64,000 bases of DNA from Gimesia chilikensis (lineage in GTDB: Bacteria; Planctomycetota; Planctomycetia; Planctomycetales; Planctomycetaceae), in the NCBI RefSeq assembly GCF_008329715.1, contig NZ_VTSR01000002.1, positions 124,001 through 188,000 on the forward strand. Reading direction: 5' to 3'. Made by a program: the position numbers and the translations under genes. Below the pieces are notes generated by a model. It made no database searches, had not been told where the DNA came from, and saw nothing but the letters and a program-made list of their open reading frames with translations. Positions 33,648 to 44,287 of this stretch are shown piece by piece. The number at the start of each line of letters is the position of its first letter. Position 1 is the stretch's first letter.

Positions 33648-35078
33648 TTGAGTCACCTTACCTACGAAAACCCTTTAATCAGTCGTTACGCTTCGAAGGA
33701 AATGAGCCAAATCTGGTCGGCTCAGAAAAAGCACTCCACCTGGCGTCGTTTGTGGGTGGCCCTGGCGGAATCACAGCACGAAATGGGACTGCCCGTCACC
33801 CGGGAGCAGGTCGAATCTCTGAGAGCAGCCGTCGATGATATCGATTTCGAATACGCAGCCAGGGAAGAAAAGAAGCGACGTCACGACGTGATGGCGCACG
33901 TGCACACTTACGGGGAACGCTGCCCTGACGCACTGTCAATTATCCACCTCGGGGCCACCAGCTGTTTTGTCACTGACAACAGCGAATTGATCATGATCCG
34001 TGAAAGCCTGGAGCAGATTCGCAAGCGGCTTGTCGCAGTTATCGATCAACTGGCAAAGTTCGCCGCCGAATATCGGGACCTGCCCTGCCTCGGGTTTACC
34101 CACCTTCAACCTGCCCAGCCGACAACAGTTGGTAAACGGGCTACGCTGTGGTGCTACGATCTGATTCTGGATCTGGAAGAGATCGAATACCGCATCGAAA
34201 AGCTCCGCTTCCGGGGTGTGAAGGGAACAACGGGTACCCAGGCAACGTTTCTGCAACTCTTCAAAGGTGATCATGCGAAAGTCGACGAACTCGATCGCCG
34301 CGTCACGGAAAAGATGGGCTTCAAAGATCGCTATGCAGTCACCGGGCAGACCTATTCACGAAAAGTCGATGCCCAGGTACTCAGTGCCCTCAGCGGCATT
34401 GGTCAGTCGGCGCACAAGGCGGGCAACGATGTACGTATTCTGCAGAACCGCAAAGAACTGGAAGAACCGTTCGAGAAACATCAGATTGGTTCGTCTGCCA
34501 TGGCTTACAAACGCAACCCCATGCGTTCCGAACGCATGTGTTCTCTGGCACGCTTCGCGATCAGCCTGACCGCGAATGCGGAAGATACCGCAGCCACCCA
34601 GTGGATGGAGCGGACACTGGATGACAGCGCCAACCGTCGACTGTCGCTGCCTCAATCTTTTCTGGCCATTGATGCGGTGCTGATTCTGTATCGCAACATT
34701 GTCGATGGCATGGTCGTCTATCCCAAGGTGATTGAGAAGCATCTCAATGAGGAACTTCCCTTCATGGCGACTGAAGAGTTCCTGATGGCAGGCGTCGAAG
34801 CGGGCGGAGATCGCCAGGATCTTCACGAACGGATCCGCGTGCATAGTCAGGATGCTGGTGCCGAAGTCAAAGTGAATGGCGGTCAAAATGATCTGATCGA
34901 ACGTCTGCAGAAAGATCCGGCTTTTGCCGGCTGCGATCTGGCCAGCGCCCTGGATGCCCGAAAATACATCGGCCGGGCTCCGGAGCAGGTTGACGCCTTT
35001 ATCGCGGAAATTGTGGATCCGGTACGGCAGCGGTATCAGGCCGACCTGGATCAGTCAGTTGAGGATCTCAAGGTCTGA
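33648..35078 (+). CDS. purB: Adenylosuccinate lyase
   Basis: Cytoplasmic purine biosynthesis enzyme of 476 residues, cleaving adenylosuccinate to AMP and SAICAR to AICAR. It starts at a TTG with a purine-rich site (AAAGAGAAGAAA) just upstream; no ATG fits. The fumarase/aspartase-superfamily signature is [17 protein letters not shown] near residue 285. The other conserved regions, [14 protein letters not shown] and [17 protein letters not shown], are intact and include the catalytic His. It closely resembles the eukaryote-like PurB type. No other purine genes are adjacent. Confidence 0.95.
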   Translation: MSHLTYENPLISRYASKEMSQIWSAQKKHSTWRRLWVALAESQHEMGLPVTREQVESLRAAVDDIDFEYAAREEKKRRHDVMAHVHTYGERCPDALSIIHLGATSCFVTDNSELIMIRESLEQIRKRLVAVIDQLAKFAAEYRDLPCLGFTHLQPAQPTTVGKRATLWCYDLILDLEEIEYRIEKLRFRGVKGTTGTQATFLQLFKGDHAKVDELDRRVTEKMGFKDRYAVTGQTYSRKVDAQVLSALSGIGQSAHKAGNDVRILQNRKELEEPFEKHQIGSSAMAYKRNPMRSERMCSLARFAISLTANAEDTAATQWMERTLDDSANRRLSLPQSFLAIDAVLILYRNIVDGMVVYPKVIEKHLNEELPFMATEEFLMAGVEAGGDRQDLHERIRVHSQDAGAEVKVNGGQNDLIERLQKDPAFAGCDLASALDARKYIGRAPEQVDAFIAEIVDPVRQRYQADLDQSVEDLKV

Positions 35079-35109
35079 AACTCTCTTGAGTCCGCTCTGT
35101 TCCCTGTGA

Positions 35110-35145
35110 AAATAAAGACGCCCCGATGGAAGACCATCGGGGCGC
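35110..35145 (-). terminator. Terminator of the DUF1501/PSD1 operon
   Basis: Perfect 11-base stem CGCCCCGATGG / CCATCGGGGCG (35120-35130 and 35135-35145) with a four-base loop. In the minus direction it is followed by TCTTTATTTTC. It may also stop purB transcription coming the other way. Confidence 0.88.
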
Positions 35146-35169
35146 CTCAGGGACTATAGTAGTGCCTTG

Positions 35170-36618
35170 CTACGTCAGTACTTCTTTAATGACGCGTGCT
35201 TCTTCGACACCAGTGAGTTTGGTGTCCAGGCCCTGGAATTCAACGCTGAAGCGCTTGTGATCAATTCCTAAGAGATGCAGCATGGTTGCATGCAGATCAC
35301 GCACGTGTACTATGTTTTCAACGGAATTATAGCCTAGTTCGTCTGTATTACCATAAGAAATTCCACCTTTTATCCCTCCACCGGCCATCCACATGGAAAA
35401 ACCTTTAATGTGATGGTCCCGGCCGGCGCCTCCCTTGCCCTGGAACATAGGTGTTCTGCCAAATTCCCCTCCCCAGATCACGAGGGTTTCATCCAGCATC
35501 CCACGTGATTTGAGATCGTTGATCAGAGCCCACGTTGGTTTATCGGTCAGACCGCAACAGGTATTCATGTAGCGTACCAGACCTCCATGGTGGTCCCAGC
35601 CACGATGATAGAGATGAATGAAACGGGAACCCCGCTCCGCCAGTCGTCGGGCCAGCAGACAGTTTGTAGCATAGGTGCCCGAACCCGCTTCGGCTCCGTA
35701 CATTTCCAGCGTCTCTTTTGATTCATCAGACAGATCCATCAGTTCCGGAACAGAGGTCTGCATCCGAAACGCCATCTCGTAAGCCGCAATGCGGGTATCG
35801 ATTTCCGGATTGGAAACACTTTGATTGCGGAAACGATCCAGTTTTCGGACGGCGTCAATCAGTTCTTTCTGCTGGGGATCGGTAATCCCTGCGGGGTTTT
35901 TGAGATAGTTCACCGGATCGCCGGTCGAATTGAACTGAACTCCCTGATACCGGCTGGGAAGAAAGCCGGTTCCCCACTGACGCGAAGCGATCGGCTGTGG
36001 ATTACGTCCGCCGACACTGGTCAAGACTACGAAGCCGGGGAGTTCTTCGGTCTCACTTCCCAGTCCATAAGTGACCCAGGATCCCATTGACGGTCGACCG
36101 CTGATCGCCGTGCCTGTGTTCATGAAGGTGTGCGCGGGATCGTGATTGATCTGCTCAGTGACCATCGAACGCACGATGCAGATATCATCTGCGATTTTGG
36201 CGGTCCAGGGGAGAAAGTCACTGATTTCCTGGCCGTTCTCGCCGTACTTGCGAAACTTGGTCAATGGTCCCTGGCACTTGAGATCGCGCCCCTGCAGCTG
36301 GGCAATGGGTTGACCTTTGGTATAACTTTCCGGAAAAGGCTTCCCATCCATTTCCGCCAGCTTCGGTTTGTAATCGAAGGTTTCCAGATGAGTCGGTCCT
36401 CCCGCCATGCAGAGAAAAATCACCCGTTTCGCTTTGGGAGCGAAGTGCGGCAGACCGGGTAGGCCATCACTGGCCGTTGTCACCGTTTTTGATTGCGCTG
36501 CAGCCAGACCATCGCGGGTGAGCAGCGACCCCAGTGCCGCCGATCCCAGACCAACGCCGGAACGGGAGAGAAAGGTGCGCCGATTCAAATGTGTCTGTAA
36601 TTGATTGAAGTCGAACAT
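35170..36618 (-). CDS. DUF1501 domain protein, Tat-exported
   Basis: DUF1501 family protein of 482 residues. A twin-arginine signal opens the protein (LNRRTFLSRSGVGLGSAALGSLL, R13 and R14). The family motifs VIFLCMAGGPTHLETFDYKP, HLYHRGWDHHGG, WGGEFGRTP and GRDHHIKGFSMWMAGGG are intact. It follows the PSD1 gene by four bases, the standard planctomycete PSD1-DUF1501 pair, so both should be exported and act together. Their substrate is unproven. The paralogue at 6862-8271 lacks this adjacent partner. Confidence 0.95.
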   Translation of the reverse strand: MFDFNQLQTHLNRRTFLSRSGVGLGSAALGSLLTRDGLAAAQSKTVTTASDGLPGLPHFAPKAKRVIFLCMAGGPTHLETFDYKPKLAEMDGKPFPESYTKGQPIAQLQGRDLKCQGPLTKFRKYGENGQEISDFLPWTAKIADDICIVRSMVTEQINHDPAHTFMNTGTAISGRPSMGSWVTYGLGSETEELPGFVVLTSVGGRNPQPIASRQWGTGFLPSRYQGVQFNSTGDPVNYLKNPAGITDPQQKELIDAVRKLDRFRNQSVSNPEIDTRIAAYEMAFRMQTSVPELMDLSDESKETLEMYGAEAGSGTYATNCLLARRLAERGSRFIHLYHRGWDHHGGLVRYMNTCCGLTDKPTWALINDLKSRGMLDETLVIWGGEFGRTPMFQGKGGAGRDHHIKGFSMWMAGGGIKGGISYGNTDELGYNSVENIVHVRDLHATMLHLLGIDHKRFSVEFQGLDTKLTGVEEARVIKEVLT

Positions 36619-36622
36619 ATTC

Positions 36623-39055
36623 TTAATTCCTCGTCACCACTTCATTCAGGTTGAGCAGAGCCCGTGTAACCTCCGTCCAGGCCGCGAGTTCAACCGCTTC
36701 CAGGTTGGTTTCGGTTTTAGTAAGGCCGGTACTGGTCAGAGCCTGGGCCTCTTTGGTCCGATTAGCAAACGCACGCCGGTTCGAGTTCAGCAGGTCCTGC
36801 AGTACTTCAATCTCGTACTCTTCCGGTTCGCGTGACGTCGCCTGGGTGAAGGCGAAATTGATGCGTTCTTGATCGGAGTCGCCTCCCTGTTGGATCACAT
36901 GCCCCGCGAAAACGCGGGCTGCTTCAATAAATGTGGGATCGTTAAGCAGGGTCATGGCTGCGATCGGGGTGTTCGAACGGGGCCGCTGCGCCGTACATTC
37001 TTCGCGACTGGGGGCATCGAAGGCTTTGAGCATCGGATGCAGGAACTGACGCTGCCAGTGCATGTAGACGCCGCGTCGCCATTGTCGTTCGTCCTGATGC
37101 GATACATATTTTCGCTTCGGAAAATTCAAATGTCGATAGTAGCCTGCAGGCTGATACGGCTTCACGCTCGGGCCACCAATGTCGGTTACCAGCAGTCCGC
37201 TGATTGCCAGTGCGTTATCACGGACCATCTCCGCAGGCAGGCGGAAGCGGGCCTGGCGGTCGAGGCGTCTGTTGAAGGGATCTGCTTTCCGCTGTTCGGG
37301 AGATTCCAGTGATGACTGACGGTAAGCGCGGCTCATGACGATGAATTTCACCATCTGTTTGATGTCCCACTCATCTTCGAAAAACTTGATCGCCAGTTGA
37401 TCGAGCAGTTCAGGATAATGGGGTGGGCCTCCCTGGCCTCCAAAGTCGTCCAGTACCGGCGCGATTCCACGACCGAAGAACAGATACCAGAACCTGTTTG
37501 CCATTACGCGGGCCATCAGGGGACCATATCCGTCTTCGGCTGAGAGCCAGTTGGCCAGGTCCAGTCGTGTGGGACGCTCGTGGTTTGTTTTGATCTGCCC
37601 CATAAATTCCGGGATCGCAGGTTGGACCACAGGGCCACTTTCATCCAGCCAGTTTCCTCGGGGGAGAACTCGAATTTCGCGAGGTTTAATGGAAACGGTA
37701 ATCATGGTTTTGACCGCACCGCGATCAATGGCCTCCCGTTCTTTTTTCAGAGGCCCCAATTGCTTGTTTAACGCAGCCATCTGTTTGAGCTTCTGCTCTT
37801 TTTCTTCCGGCGACTGTTTCTGGATCTCCGGACTGGAAATGGCTTTCAACTTATCTTGGATAGATTTGATATTGGCGTCGAGTCTGGCAATCTTCTGTTT
37901 TTCCTCTTCGGAGTACAGAAAGATTTCCGGTTCACGGATCGTCGGAATGCGGTCAGCTCCCCGTTTCAGATGCTGGTCTTCATCGATATCCGCGAAGAAA
38001 GCGACCATCGAATAAAAGTCTTTGGCGGTATACGGATCATATTTGTGATCGTGGCACTGGCAGCAGCCCATCGTGGCTCCCATCCAGACTCCCGAGAAGT
38101 TGCGAATGCGGTCGGCAGCGTAGATCGCCAGATACTCTTTCCGCTGGACACCCCCTTCGTGGGATGTCTGCAAAACGCGGTTGTATCCGGTCGCGATCTT
38201 CTGTTGTAAGCTGGGGTCAGGCAGCAGGTCACCTGCCAGTTGCTCACGAGTAAACTGATCAAAGGGCAGATTGCGATTGAAGGCATCAATCACGTAATCC
38301 CGGTAAGGGGAAATGTGGTGATCCTGGTCGCCGTGGTATCCCACCGTATCTGCAAAGCGGACCAGGTCCAGCCAGTACATCGCCATCCGTTCGCCGTAAT
38401 GCGGCGATGCCAGCAGGCGATCAACCTGCTTTTCATATGCAGTGGGACTGTCATCCTTCACAAATGCGTCGACTTCTGCCCGCGTGGGCGGCAGGCCGGT
38501 CAGGTCGAAACTCAGGCGACGGAGTAGAGTGATTTTGTCTGCCTCCGGCGACGGTTTCAGCCCCTGCTCTTCCAGGCGTGAGAGAACGAAATTGTCAATC
38601 CAGTTCACGGGCCACTGCTGGTCTTTGACTTGAGGGACCGGGCTGGCATGGGGTTTGACATACGCCCAGTGTTGCGACCATTGTGCGCCTTCAGCAATCC
38701 ACTGTTTGAACAGTTCGATCTCTTCACTGGTCAGTTTCTTACCTGAATCGGCAGGAGGCATCACGGTGTCTGCATCATGACTGGAAATCCGTGCGAAGAG
38801 CTCACTCTGATCCGGTTGACCGGGATGGATGATGGCCGAATCGGAAGTCGATTTCAGACCGGTTTCCTGATCGAGCCGCAAGTCGGCTTCGCGATGCTCT
38901 GCATCGGGGCCGTGGCAGTGGAAACAGTTCCGGGAAAGAATCGGTCGGATGTCGCGATTGAAATTGACCTGGGGAGGTCCGGCGTTTGCCTGTACGGGAA
39001 GCGTGAATAACGCCAGCAGAGTGATGCCTGGAAAACAGCGCAAGACTCGCAACAT
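36623..39055 (-). CDS. PSD1 planctomycete cytochrome c / DUF1549 / DUF1553 protein
   Basis: Complete 810-residue PSD1 protein. Residues 1-25 form a signal peptide. One c-type haem motif CFHCH (C44, C47, H48) marks a single PSCyt1 domain, one fewer than the paralogue at the left edge. DUF1549 follows (GLPPTRAEVDAF, then MGCCQCHDHKYDPYTAKDFY), a Lys/Gln-rich coiled region lies near 390-430, and DUF1553 forms the rest (ANRFWYLFFGRGI, AYRQSSLESPEQ, TPIAAMTLLNDP). The DUF1501 gene begins four bases after its stop. Confidence 0.96.
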   Translation of the reverse strand: MLRVLRCFPGITLLALFTLPVQANAGPPQVNFNRDIRPILSRNCFHCHGPDAEHREADLRLDQETGLKSTSDSAIIHPGQPDQSELFARISSHDADTVMPPADSGKKLTSEEIELFKQWIAEGAQWSQHWAYVKPHASPVPQVKDQQWPVNWIDNFVLSRLEEQGLKPSPEADKITLLRRLSFDLTGLPPTRAEVDAFVKDDSPTAYEKQVDRLLASPHYGERMAMYWLDLVRFADTVGYHGDQDHHISPYRDYVIDAFNRNLPFDQFTREQLAGDLLPDPSLQQKIATGYNRVLQTSHEGGVQRKEYLAIYAADRIRNFSGVWMGATMGCCQCHDHKYDPYTAKDFYSMVAFFADIDEDQHLKRGADRIPTIREPEIFLYSEEEKQKIARLDANIKSIQDKLKAISSPEIQKQSPEEKEQKLKQMAALNKQLGPLKKEREAIDRGAVKTMITVSIKPREIRVLPRGNWLDESGPVVQPAIPEFMGQIKTNHERPTRLDLANWLSAEDGYGPLMARVMANRFWYLFFGRGIAPVLDDFGGQGGPPHYPELLDQLAIKFFEDEWDIKQMVKFIVMSRAYRQSSLESPEQRKADPFNRRLDRQARFRLPAEMVRDNALAISGLLVTDIGGPSVKPYQPAGYYRHLNFPKRKYVSHQDERQWRRGVYMHWQRQFLHPMLKAFDAPSREECTAQRPRSNTPIAAMTLLNDPTFIEAARVFAGHVIQQGGDSDQERINFAFTQATSREPEEYEIEVLQDLLNSNRRAFANRTKEAQALTSTGLTKTETNLEAVELAAWTEVTRALLNLNEVVTRN

Positions 39056-39422
39056 GGTAATTCGCCCTCAGTCGAAAACACGAGAGAAGTGCCGGGAGGC
39101 AGAGAGCCCGGATTACCTGGCACATCAAACGCGAGGAAAACTGGTTTGGTGTTACCGGTCCGTAACGAATCGAGTTAACGGTAGCCGGACAAACAACATC
39201 CGGCAGGTAGGAACATAGTGGACAGAGAGAAAAATTTCTCTTGTCCTGACCTAATCATATCAGCCGTTCCGGGCACCTGCAACAAGGGTTCTCGGCTTTG
39301 CTGCCGAAAACCAGTGGGGCAAAACTTGACAATCGCCGGCGATCTCACGAACTTCAAAAGAGGAGCGGTGTCATAGCGGTATCGCTCACTCCCGACAATC
39401 TCATTCAATTCAGGTTCCGAAG
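39056..39422. other. Divergent intergenic region
   Basis: A 367-base gap between the PSD1 gene and the dehydratase gene. A dyad AGAGAAA-AA-TTTCTCT lies at 39226-39241. I see no gene, RNA or firm promoter. Confidence 0.45.
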
Positions 39423-40391
39423 ATGCAAGCTCCAACGTTTCAGGATATCCAGGAGGCCCTCCCCCGCGTGAGAGAGGTGCTGGCACCCACTCCCCTTTTC
39501 GAATGGCCTGGTCTTAGCCAGCTAACGGGTACTCGACTTTTCCTGAAGCACGAAAACCACCAGCCGGTCGGTGCATTCAAAGTTCGAGGCGGTATTAACC
39601 TGGTGAGTACCCTGTCTGACGCAGAGCGTGAAGCGGGTATCATGGGCTGTTCGACTGGCAATCATGGTCAGTCCCTGGCATTCGCGGCCCGCAGATTTGG
39701 TATCAAATGCACGATCGTGGTCCCGCGTCATAATAATCCCGATAAAGTCCGCGCTATCCAAATGCTGGGTGCTGAAATCATTGAAGCGGGTGAAGACTTC
39801 AATGAAGCCAAACACTATCTGGAAACCGAGCTAGTCGATGGGAAGCGACGTTACGTGCACTCGGCCAATGAACCCAAGCTGATTGCAGGCGTGGGGACCC
39901 AGGGCATCGAAATATTTGAAACCCTGCCCGATCCGGATGTCGTCATCGTGCCGGTGGGGATGGGCAGCGGTGTCTGTGGCACGGGCATCGTTGCGAAACA
40001 CCTGCATCCCCAAACGGAAGTTATCGCGGTACAGGCAGAGAACGCACCGGCAAATCAGCTCTCCTGGAAAGCAGGCAGCCCACAGACAACCGAGACCGCA
40101 CAGACCTGGGCGGAGGGAGTCGCGACTCGCGCCGGAGCCGAGCTGACACAGCAGATCATGCAGTCGGTGGTCGATGATTTTCTACTGGTCGGCGAAGATG
40201 AGATGCGGCTGGCGGCTTACCACATTCTCAAAGAGACCCACAACCTTGCCGAAGGAGCCGGTGCAGCGGCACTGGCAGCTGTCCTGAAATATCCAGATCG
40301 GTTTGCGGGTAAAAAGGTGGTGGCCGTCCTCAGTGGTGGCAATCTGAATCTTGCTGAACTTCCAGAGATTTTGCGGCTCGGCTCCGATTAA
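39423..40391 (+). CDS. PLP-dependent threonine/serine dehydratase-like enzyme
   Basis: Fold-type II PLP enzyme of 322 residues, the length of catabolic threonine dehydratases and serine racemases rather than biosynthetic IlvA, as there is no ACT-like regulatory domain. The PLP lysine is K53 in GAFKVRGG. GCSTGNHGQSLAFAAR is the substrate-binding loop, VPVGMGSGVCG the phosphate-binding Gly loop, and VVAVLSGGNLNL the C-terminal cofactor Ser region. It would deaminate threonine or serine to a 2-oxoacid. The precise substrate is not certain. Confidence 0.9.
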   Translation: MQAPTFQDIQEALPRVREVLAPTPLFEWPGLSQLTGTRLFLKHENHQPVGAFKVRGGINLVSTLSDAEREAGIMGCSTGNHGQSLAFAARRFGIKCTIVVPRHNNPDKVRAIQMLGAEIIEAGEDFNEAKHYLETELVDGKRRYVHSANEPKLIAGVGTQGIEIFETLPDPDVVIVPVGMGSGVCGTGIVAKHLHPQTEVIAVQAENAPANQLSWKAGSPQTTETAQTWAEGVATRAGAELTQQIMQSVVDDFLLVGEDEMRLAAYHILKETHNLAEGAGAAALAAVLKYPDRFAGKKVVAVLSGGNLNLAELPEILRLGSD

Positions 40392-40577
40392 TCCGCATGA
40401 ATTGAATTCTTTAACGCGCAATAAAACTAAAGCTCATTTATTTAATCCAGGCCCGCGATTTCGCTTCAGCGTTGGATTGGAATTCCCTCGCGGTAATTGT
40501 TACCGTAAGTGTCAAACCCGGTGCGTCGCTGGACTATCCGGATTTGATCCTGCAAAACAGATCCTGCGAGGGAAAAA

Positions 40578-41345
40578 ATGAGATTTCGAGATCGCGTCGT
40601 GATTGTCACCGGTGGCAGCAAGGGGATCGGCGAAGGCTGTTCCCGTGTCTTTTGTGCAGAGGGTGGCCACGTGGCGATTCTGGCCCGGGGCATTCAGGCA
40701 GGTCAGGCACTGGCTCGCGAACTGAACGAAGCCGGCCCCGGAAAAGCGATGTTCGTGCAATGCGATGTCGGTGAGCACGAACAGCTCCGCTCCGCAATCG
40801 AACTGGTCGTCGAGCAATATGGACGACTTGACTGCATCATCAATAATGCCGGCGTGCATCCGCCCGCGATGTCCCTGGAAGAGACCAGCATCGAAGAGAT
40901 GGAACAGCTGATGCGCGTCAACTTCCTCAGCACCTTCGCGGGGGCCAAATACGCGCTGCCTCACTTGCGGAAAACCAAAGGGACGATCGTCAATATGTCG
41001 TCGATTACCGCAGTCCTGGGGCAGCATCACTCAACGGCTTACTGCTCCACCAAAGGCGCGCAGGTCAGCTTTACCAAATCACTGGCGATTGAACTGGGCG
41101 AAGCAGGCATCCGCGTGAATGCGATTCTTCCCAGTAATATCGACACCCCACTGATGCACGACTGGGCAGCGACACTACCCGATCCCCAGACCGCTCTGAA
41201 ACGAGTTGCTGATCTGCAGGTCTTCAAGCGGATGGGAACCATTGAAGAGATGGGCAAGCTGGCTTTGTTCCTGGCCACCGAGGATTCCAGTTTTATTACC
41301 GGACAGGCCATCGAAGCCGAAGGGGGCGCCAGCCTCGATTACTGA
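40578..41345 (+). CDS. Short-chain dehydrogenase/reductase
   Basis: Classical SDR of 255 residues. The NAD(P)-binding motif is TGGSKGIG (11-18), NNAG lies at 89-92, and the catalytic set is S142, Y155 and K159 (YCSTK). The C-terminal ITGQAIEAEGGASLDY is typical. CD after MFVQ at position 62-63 suggests an NAD(H) or mixed preference, but this is not firm. A GCGAGGGA sequence precedes the ATG. Substrate unknown; neighbours point loosely to sugar metabolism. Confidence 0.93.
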   Translation: MRFRDRVVIVTGGSKGIGEGCSRVFCAEGGHVAILARGIQAGQALARELNEAGPGKAMFVQCDVGEHEQLRSAIELVVEQYGRLDCIINNAGVHPPAMSLEETSIEEMEQLMRVNFLSTFAGAKYALPHLRKTKGTIVNMSSITAVLGQHHSTAYCSTKGAQVSFTKSLAIELGEAGIRVNAILPSNIDTPLMHDWAATLPDPQTALKRVADLQVFKRMGTIEEMGKLALFLATEDSSFITGQAIEAEGGASLDY

Positions 41346-41441
41346 TCGCGTTTTCTGTGAAAACTGCTTTCCGGGCCTCATGGGGCTCAGATTCCAATTT
41401 CCGATTTTAACTCAATTCAAGATAGATCACAGGAGTAAAGT

Positions 41442-42206
41442 ATGACTGGTCTGAAACGCGTTTTTCGTGTTCTCGTTGTTTTAATGTTTCTGGGAACCGC
41501 CTATCACACCTACGCCAACCTGGTCGAAGAATATAAGAATGGTCTGATCTGGGAAGAACCCAAGGTCGTAGAAACGGCCCCGCATCAGCCTCCTTCCGAT
41601 GCGATCGTCCTCTTTGATGGGAAGAATATGGATCAATGGAAGGGGGGCGACAAGTGGAAGATCAAAGACGGGTATGTCGTCGCTGACAAACAGAGCATCG
41701 AGACCAAACAGTCATTTGGCGACTGTCAGCTGCACATTGAATTCGCGACTCCGGCCAAAGTCGAAGGTAACGGCCAGGGGCGTGGCAACAGTGGTGTGTT
41801 TCTGATGGGAAATTATGAAGTTCAGATTCTCGATTCGTATGACAACAAAACCTACTTCGACGGTCAGGCTGCTGCCATCTACAAGCAGTATCCACCGCTG
41901 GTGAATGCCTGTCGCAAACCAGGTGAATGGCAGTCTTACGACATCATTTTCAACGCACCCCGTTTCAATGAGTATGGTCAGTTGCTCAAGCCCGCATACC
42001 TGACCGTCATTCAGAACGGCGTTATCGTACAGAACCACACGGAACTGCAGGGGGCAACTTACTACCACCAGCCGCCGTTCTATACGGCTCATGAAGACAA
42101 GTTGCCCATTGAGTTGCAGTTTCACAAAAATCCGGTCAAATTCCGGAATATCTGGATTCGCGAGCTGGCAGAAATTCATCCCGTCGGCTGTGTCTGTCCT
42201 GAGTAA
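41442..42206 (+). CDS. DUF1080 (3-keto-disaccharide hydrolase-like) exported protein
   Basis: Exported protein of 254 residues with an N-terminal hydrophobic segment (VFRVLVVLMFLGTAYHTYA) and one DUF1080 domain: IVLFDGKNMDQWKGGDKWKIKDG, then GNSGVFLMGNYEVQILDSYDNKTYFDGQA, then PIELQFHKNPVKFRNIWIREL. The fold is a concanavalin-like jelly roll; some members hydrolyse 3-keto-glycosides, so carbohydrate binding or hydrolysis is likely. A strong AGGAG site precedes the ATG. Xylulokinase follows 77 bases later and the SDR precedes it, suggesting a sugar-handling transcript. Confidence 0.92.
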   Translation: MTGLKRVFRVLVVLMFLGTAYHTYANLVEEYKNGLIWEEPKVVETAPHQPPSDAIVLFDGKNMDQWKGGDKWKIKDGYVVADKQSIETKQSFGDCQLHIEFATPAKVEGNGQGRGNSGVFLMGNYEVQILDSYDNKTYFDGQAAAIYKQYPPLVNACRKPGEWQSYDIIFNAPRFNEYGQLLKPAYLTVIQNGVIVQNHTELQGATYYHQPPFYTAHEDKLPIELQFHKNPVKFRNIWIRELAEIHPVGCVCPE

Positions 42207-42283
42207 AGCTGTATGCTGAGCCTGTCAGCAGTTTTCCGTTTCACTGCATAAGATGAACTGACCGAGAGAGAAGGAACCAAAGC

Positions 42284-43816
42284 ATGGCTGTTTTTCTGGG
42301 TGTGGATGTAGGAACCAGTGGTACCAAGACACTGGCGATGCAGGAAGATGGAACCATTCTGGCGTCTGCGACGGAAGAGTACCCGCTCTTTAGTCCGCAC
42401 CCCGGCTGGTCGGAACAGAACCCGGAAGACTGGTGGCAGGCAACAATCAAGAGTATTCGGAAGGTCCTCAAGACGGGCAAAATTAAAGCTGCAGACGTCA
42501 AAGGGATCGGGTTGAGCGGGCAGATGCACGGTAGTGTGTTTCTGAATAAGAAACATGAAGTCATCCGCCCTGCTTTACTGTGGAATGATCAGCGCACCGC
42601 AGCTGAGTGTGCGGAGATTGAACAGCGGGCCGGCGGTCGCAAAAAGCTGATCAAGCTGGTCGCCAATCCGGCCCTGACCGGTTTCACCGCGCCCAAGATT
42701 CTCTGGTTGCGGAATCATGAACCGAAACATTTCGACAAGACCGTGCAGGTTCTGCTGCCCAAAGACTATATCCGTTTCCGTCTGACCGGCGAATTCGCGA
42801 CCGAAGTCAGCGACGCATCCGGTACTCTGCTGCTGGATGTCAAACAGCGGAACTGGAGTCGTCCTTTGTTGAGTAAGCTCGAACTGGATGACAGTCTGCT
42901 GCCCGACGTTTATGAATCAGAAGATGTCAGCGGGCATCTGACCGCTGATGCAGCCGGTCTGCTGGGACTCTCCAAGGGAGTCGCAGTCGTCGGCGGTGGC
43001 GGAGATCAGGCTGCGGGAGCCGTGGGGAACGGTATCGTTAAAAAAGGTGTGATCTCGGCGACGATGGGAACCAGCGGCGTGGTCTTCGCACACAGCGATG
43101 AAGTGCAGATCGATCCTGAAGGACGCGTGCATACGTTCTGCCATGCGGTGCGCGATAAGTGGCACGTCATGGGCGTGGTTCTCTCAGCCGGGGGAAGTCT
43201 GCAGTGGTATCGCAATCAGTTATGCGAACAGCAGGTGGCGGAGGCGAAACGCAAGAAGGTCGATCCTTACGAACTGATTTCCGCCCAGGCGGAGCAGGCA
43301 CCTCCCGGAAGCGAAGGCCTGTTCTTTCTGCCTTATCTGACCGGCGAGCGGACCCCCCATGCTGATCCCGATGCGCGGGCTGCCTGGATTGGGCTGAGCT
43401 TAAGACATGGTCGCTCCCATCTGGGGCGGGCCGTCATGGAAGGCGCAACTTATGCGATGCGGGACTCGCTGGAAATTATCAAGGAACTGAATATTCCGGT
43501 CAGGGAAATTCGACTCTCGGGTGGCGGTGCCCGCAGCCCCTTCTGGAGACAGTTGCAGGCGGATATCTACGGTCAGAAGGTGGTGACCATCAACGCGGAA
43601 GAAGGACCAGCTTACGGGGTGGCGCTGCTGGCAGCCGCGGGAACCGGGGCCTATAAAGATGTGGTCGAAGCCTGTTCATCCACCATTCGGGTAGTACAGA
43701 GTACGAGCGTAAACTCAGAGGCGAAAAGCATCTACAACAAAGCCTACCCCGTTTTTCAGGGGCTCTACTCCTCACTTAAGGAGGATTTTCCCCGCATCAA
43801 TCAGCTCTTAAAGTAG
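42284..43816 (+). CDS. xylB: Xylulokinase
   Basis: FGGY-family carbohydrate kinase of 510 residues, phosphorylating D-xylulose before it enters the pentose phosphate pathway. The N-terminal phosphate motif is [35 protein letters not shown] is the diagnostic xylulokinase substrate segment. Further motifs are [38 protein letters not shown] and [19 protein letters not shown], the last being the second FGGY signature. AGAAGGAA lies upstream. No xylose isomerase is adjacent. Confidence 0.95.
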   Translation: MAVFLGVDVGTSGTKTLAMQEDGTILASATEEYPLFSPHPGWSEQNPEDWWQATIKSIRKVLKTGKIKAADVKGIGLSGQMHGSVFLNKKHEVIRPALLWNDQRTAAECAEIEQRAGGRKKLIKLVANPALTGFTAPKILWLRNHEPKHFDKTVQVLLPKDYIRFRLTGEFATEVSDASGTLLLDVKQRNWSRPLLSKLELDDSLLPDVYESEDVSGHLTADAAGLLGLSKGVAVVGGGGDQAAGAVGNGIVKKGVISATMGTSGVVFAHSDEVQIDPEGRVHTFCHAVRDKWHVMGVVLSAGGSLQWYRNQLCEQQVAEAKRKKVDPYELISAQAEQAPPGSEGLFFLPYLTGERTPHADPDARAAWIGLSLRHGRSHLGRAVMEGATYAMRDSLEIIKELNIPVREIRLSGGGARSPFWRQLQADIYGQKVVTINAEEGPAYGVALLAAAGTGAYKDVVEACSSTIRVVQSTSVNSEAKSIYNKAYPVFQGLYSSLKEDFPRINQLLK

Positions 43817-43919
43817 GCTGGTGTCCACTAAACCTACGGATTCCCGCAACTGAGAACAGTTTACCCAATCAGGTCATCCGACTTGGGAAACACCTGTTTC
43901 GCAACTATTTTACGTAAGT

Positions 43920-44237
43920 TCAATTGTGTAACTGGGGCGAAACAGTTAGTTTAAGATGTGAATGGACGCGTACTTTGTGACGAGTCTTGATGTCTGTATT
44001 TGGCCAATCCCCACTTACAGAATAGAGTTCTTCCAAGTCTGGCTTAACGGATGCCGAAATAATCCATGACAGGTCCCCATACCCGACTGGATCAATATTG
44101 GATAGAGTGGTAGAAAAAGTCAGGCGACCTCCACTAATCCACATGCCTTCCCCAAGACAAATACAGAAAAATCGATTATATTCTAAACGCTTCAGCCAGG
44201 TTGATTGCATCAGCTTACTGAAGGCGGGCAACACCAC
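43920..44237 (-). CDS. Possible hypothetical protein or gene remnant
   Basis: A 105-codon frame with a GTG start and a possible ATG ten codons in. It lies in a 471-base gap with no gene opposite, so it is not a shadow. Its translation has ordinary protein composition (EYNRFFCICLGEGMWISGG, then NIDPVGYGDLSWIISASVKP). No ribosome site is clear and no family is recognised. It may be a decayed gene. The rest of the gap, 43817-43919 and 44238-44287, shows nothing else. Confidence 0.35.
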   Translation of the reverse strand: MVLPAFSKLMQSTWLKRLEYNRFFCICLGEGMWISGGRLTFSTTLSNIDPVGYGDLSWIISASVKPDLEELYSVSGDWPNTDIKTRHKVRVHSHLKLTVSPQLHN

Positions 44238-44287
44238 GACAGGCAGGCGTTGAATTGCGTTGATAAAGTGTAGGACACTCTCTGCAG

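Noticed and set aside
33590..33838. An 82-codon frame overlapping the start of purB
   Set aside because: It is out of frame with purB, which is clearly conserved over the same bases from its TTG start.
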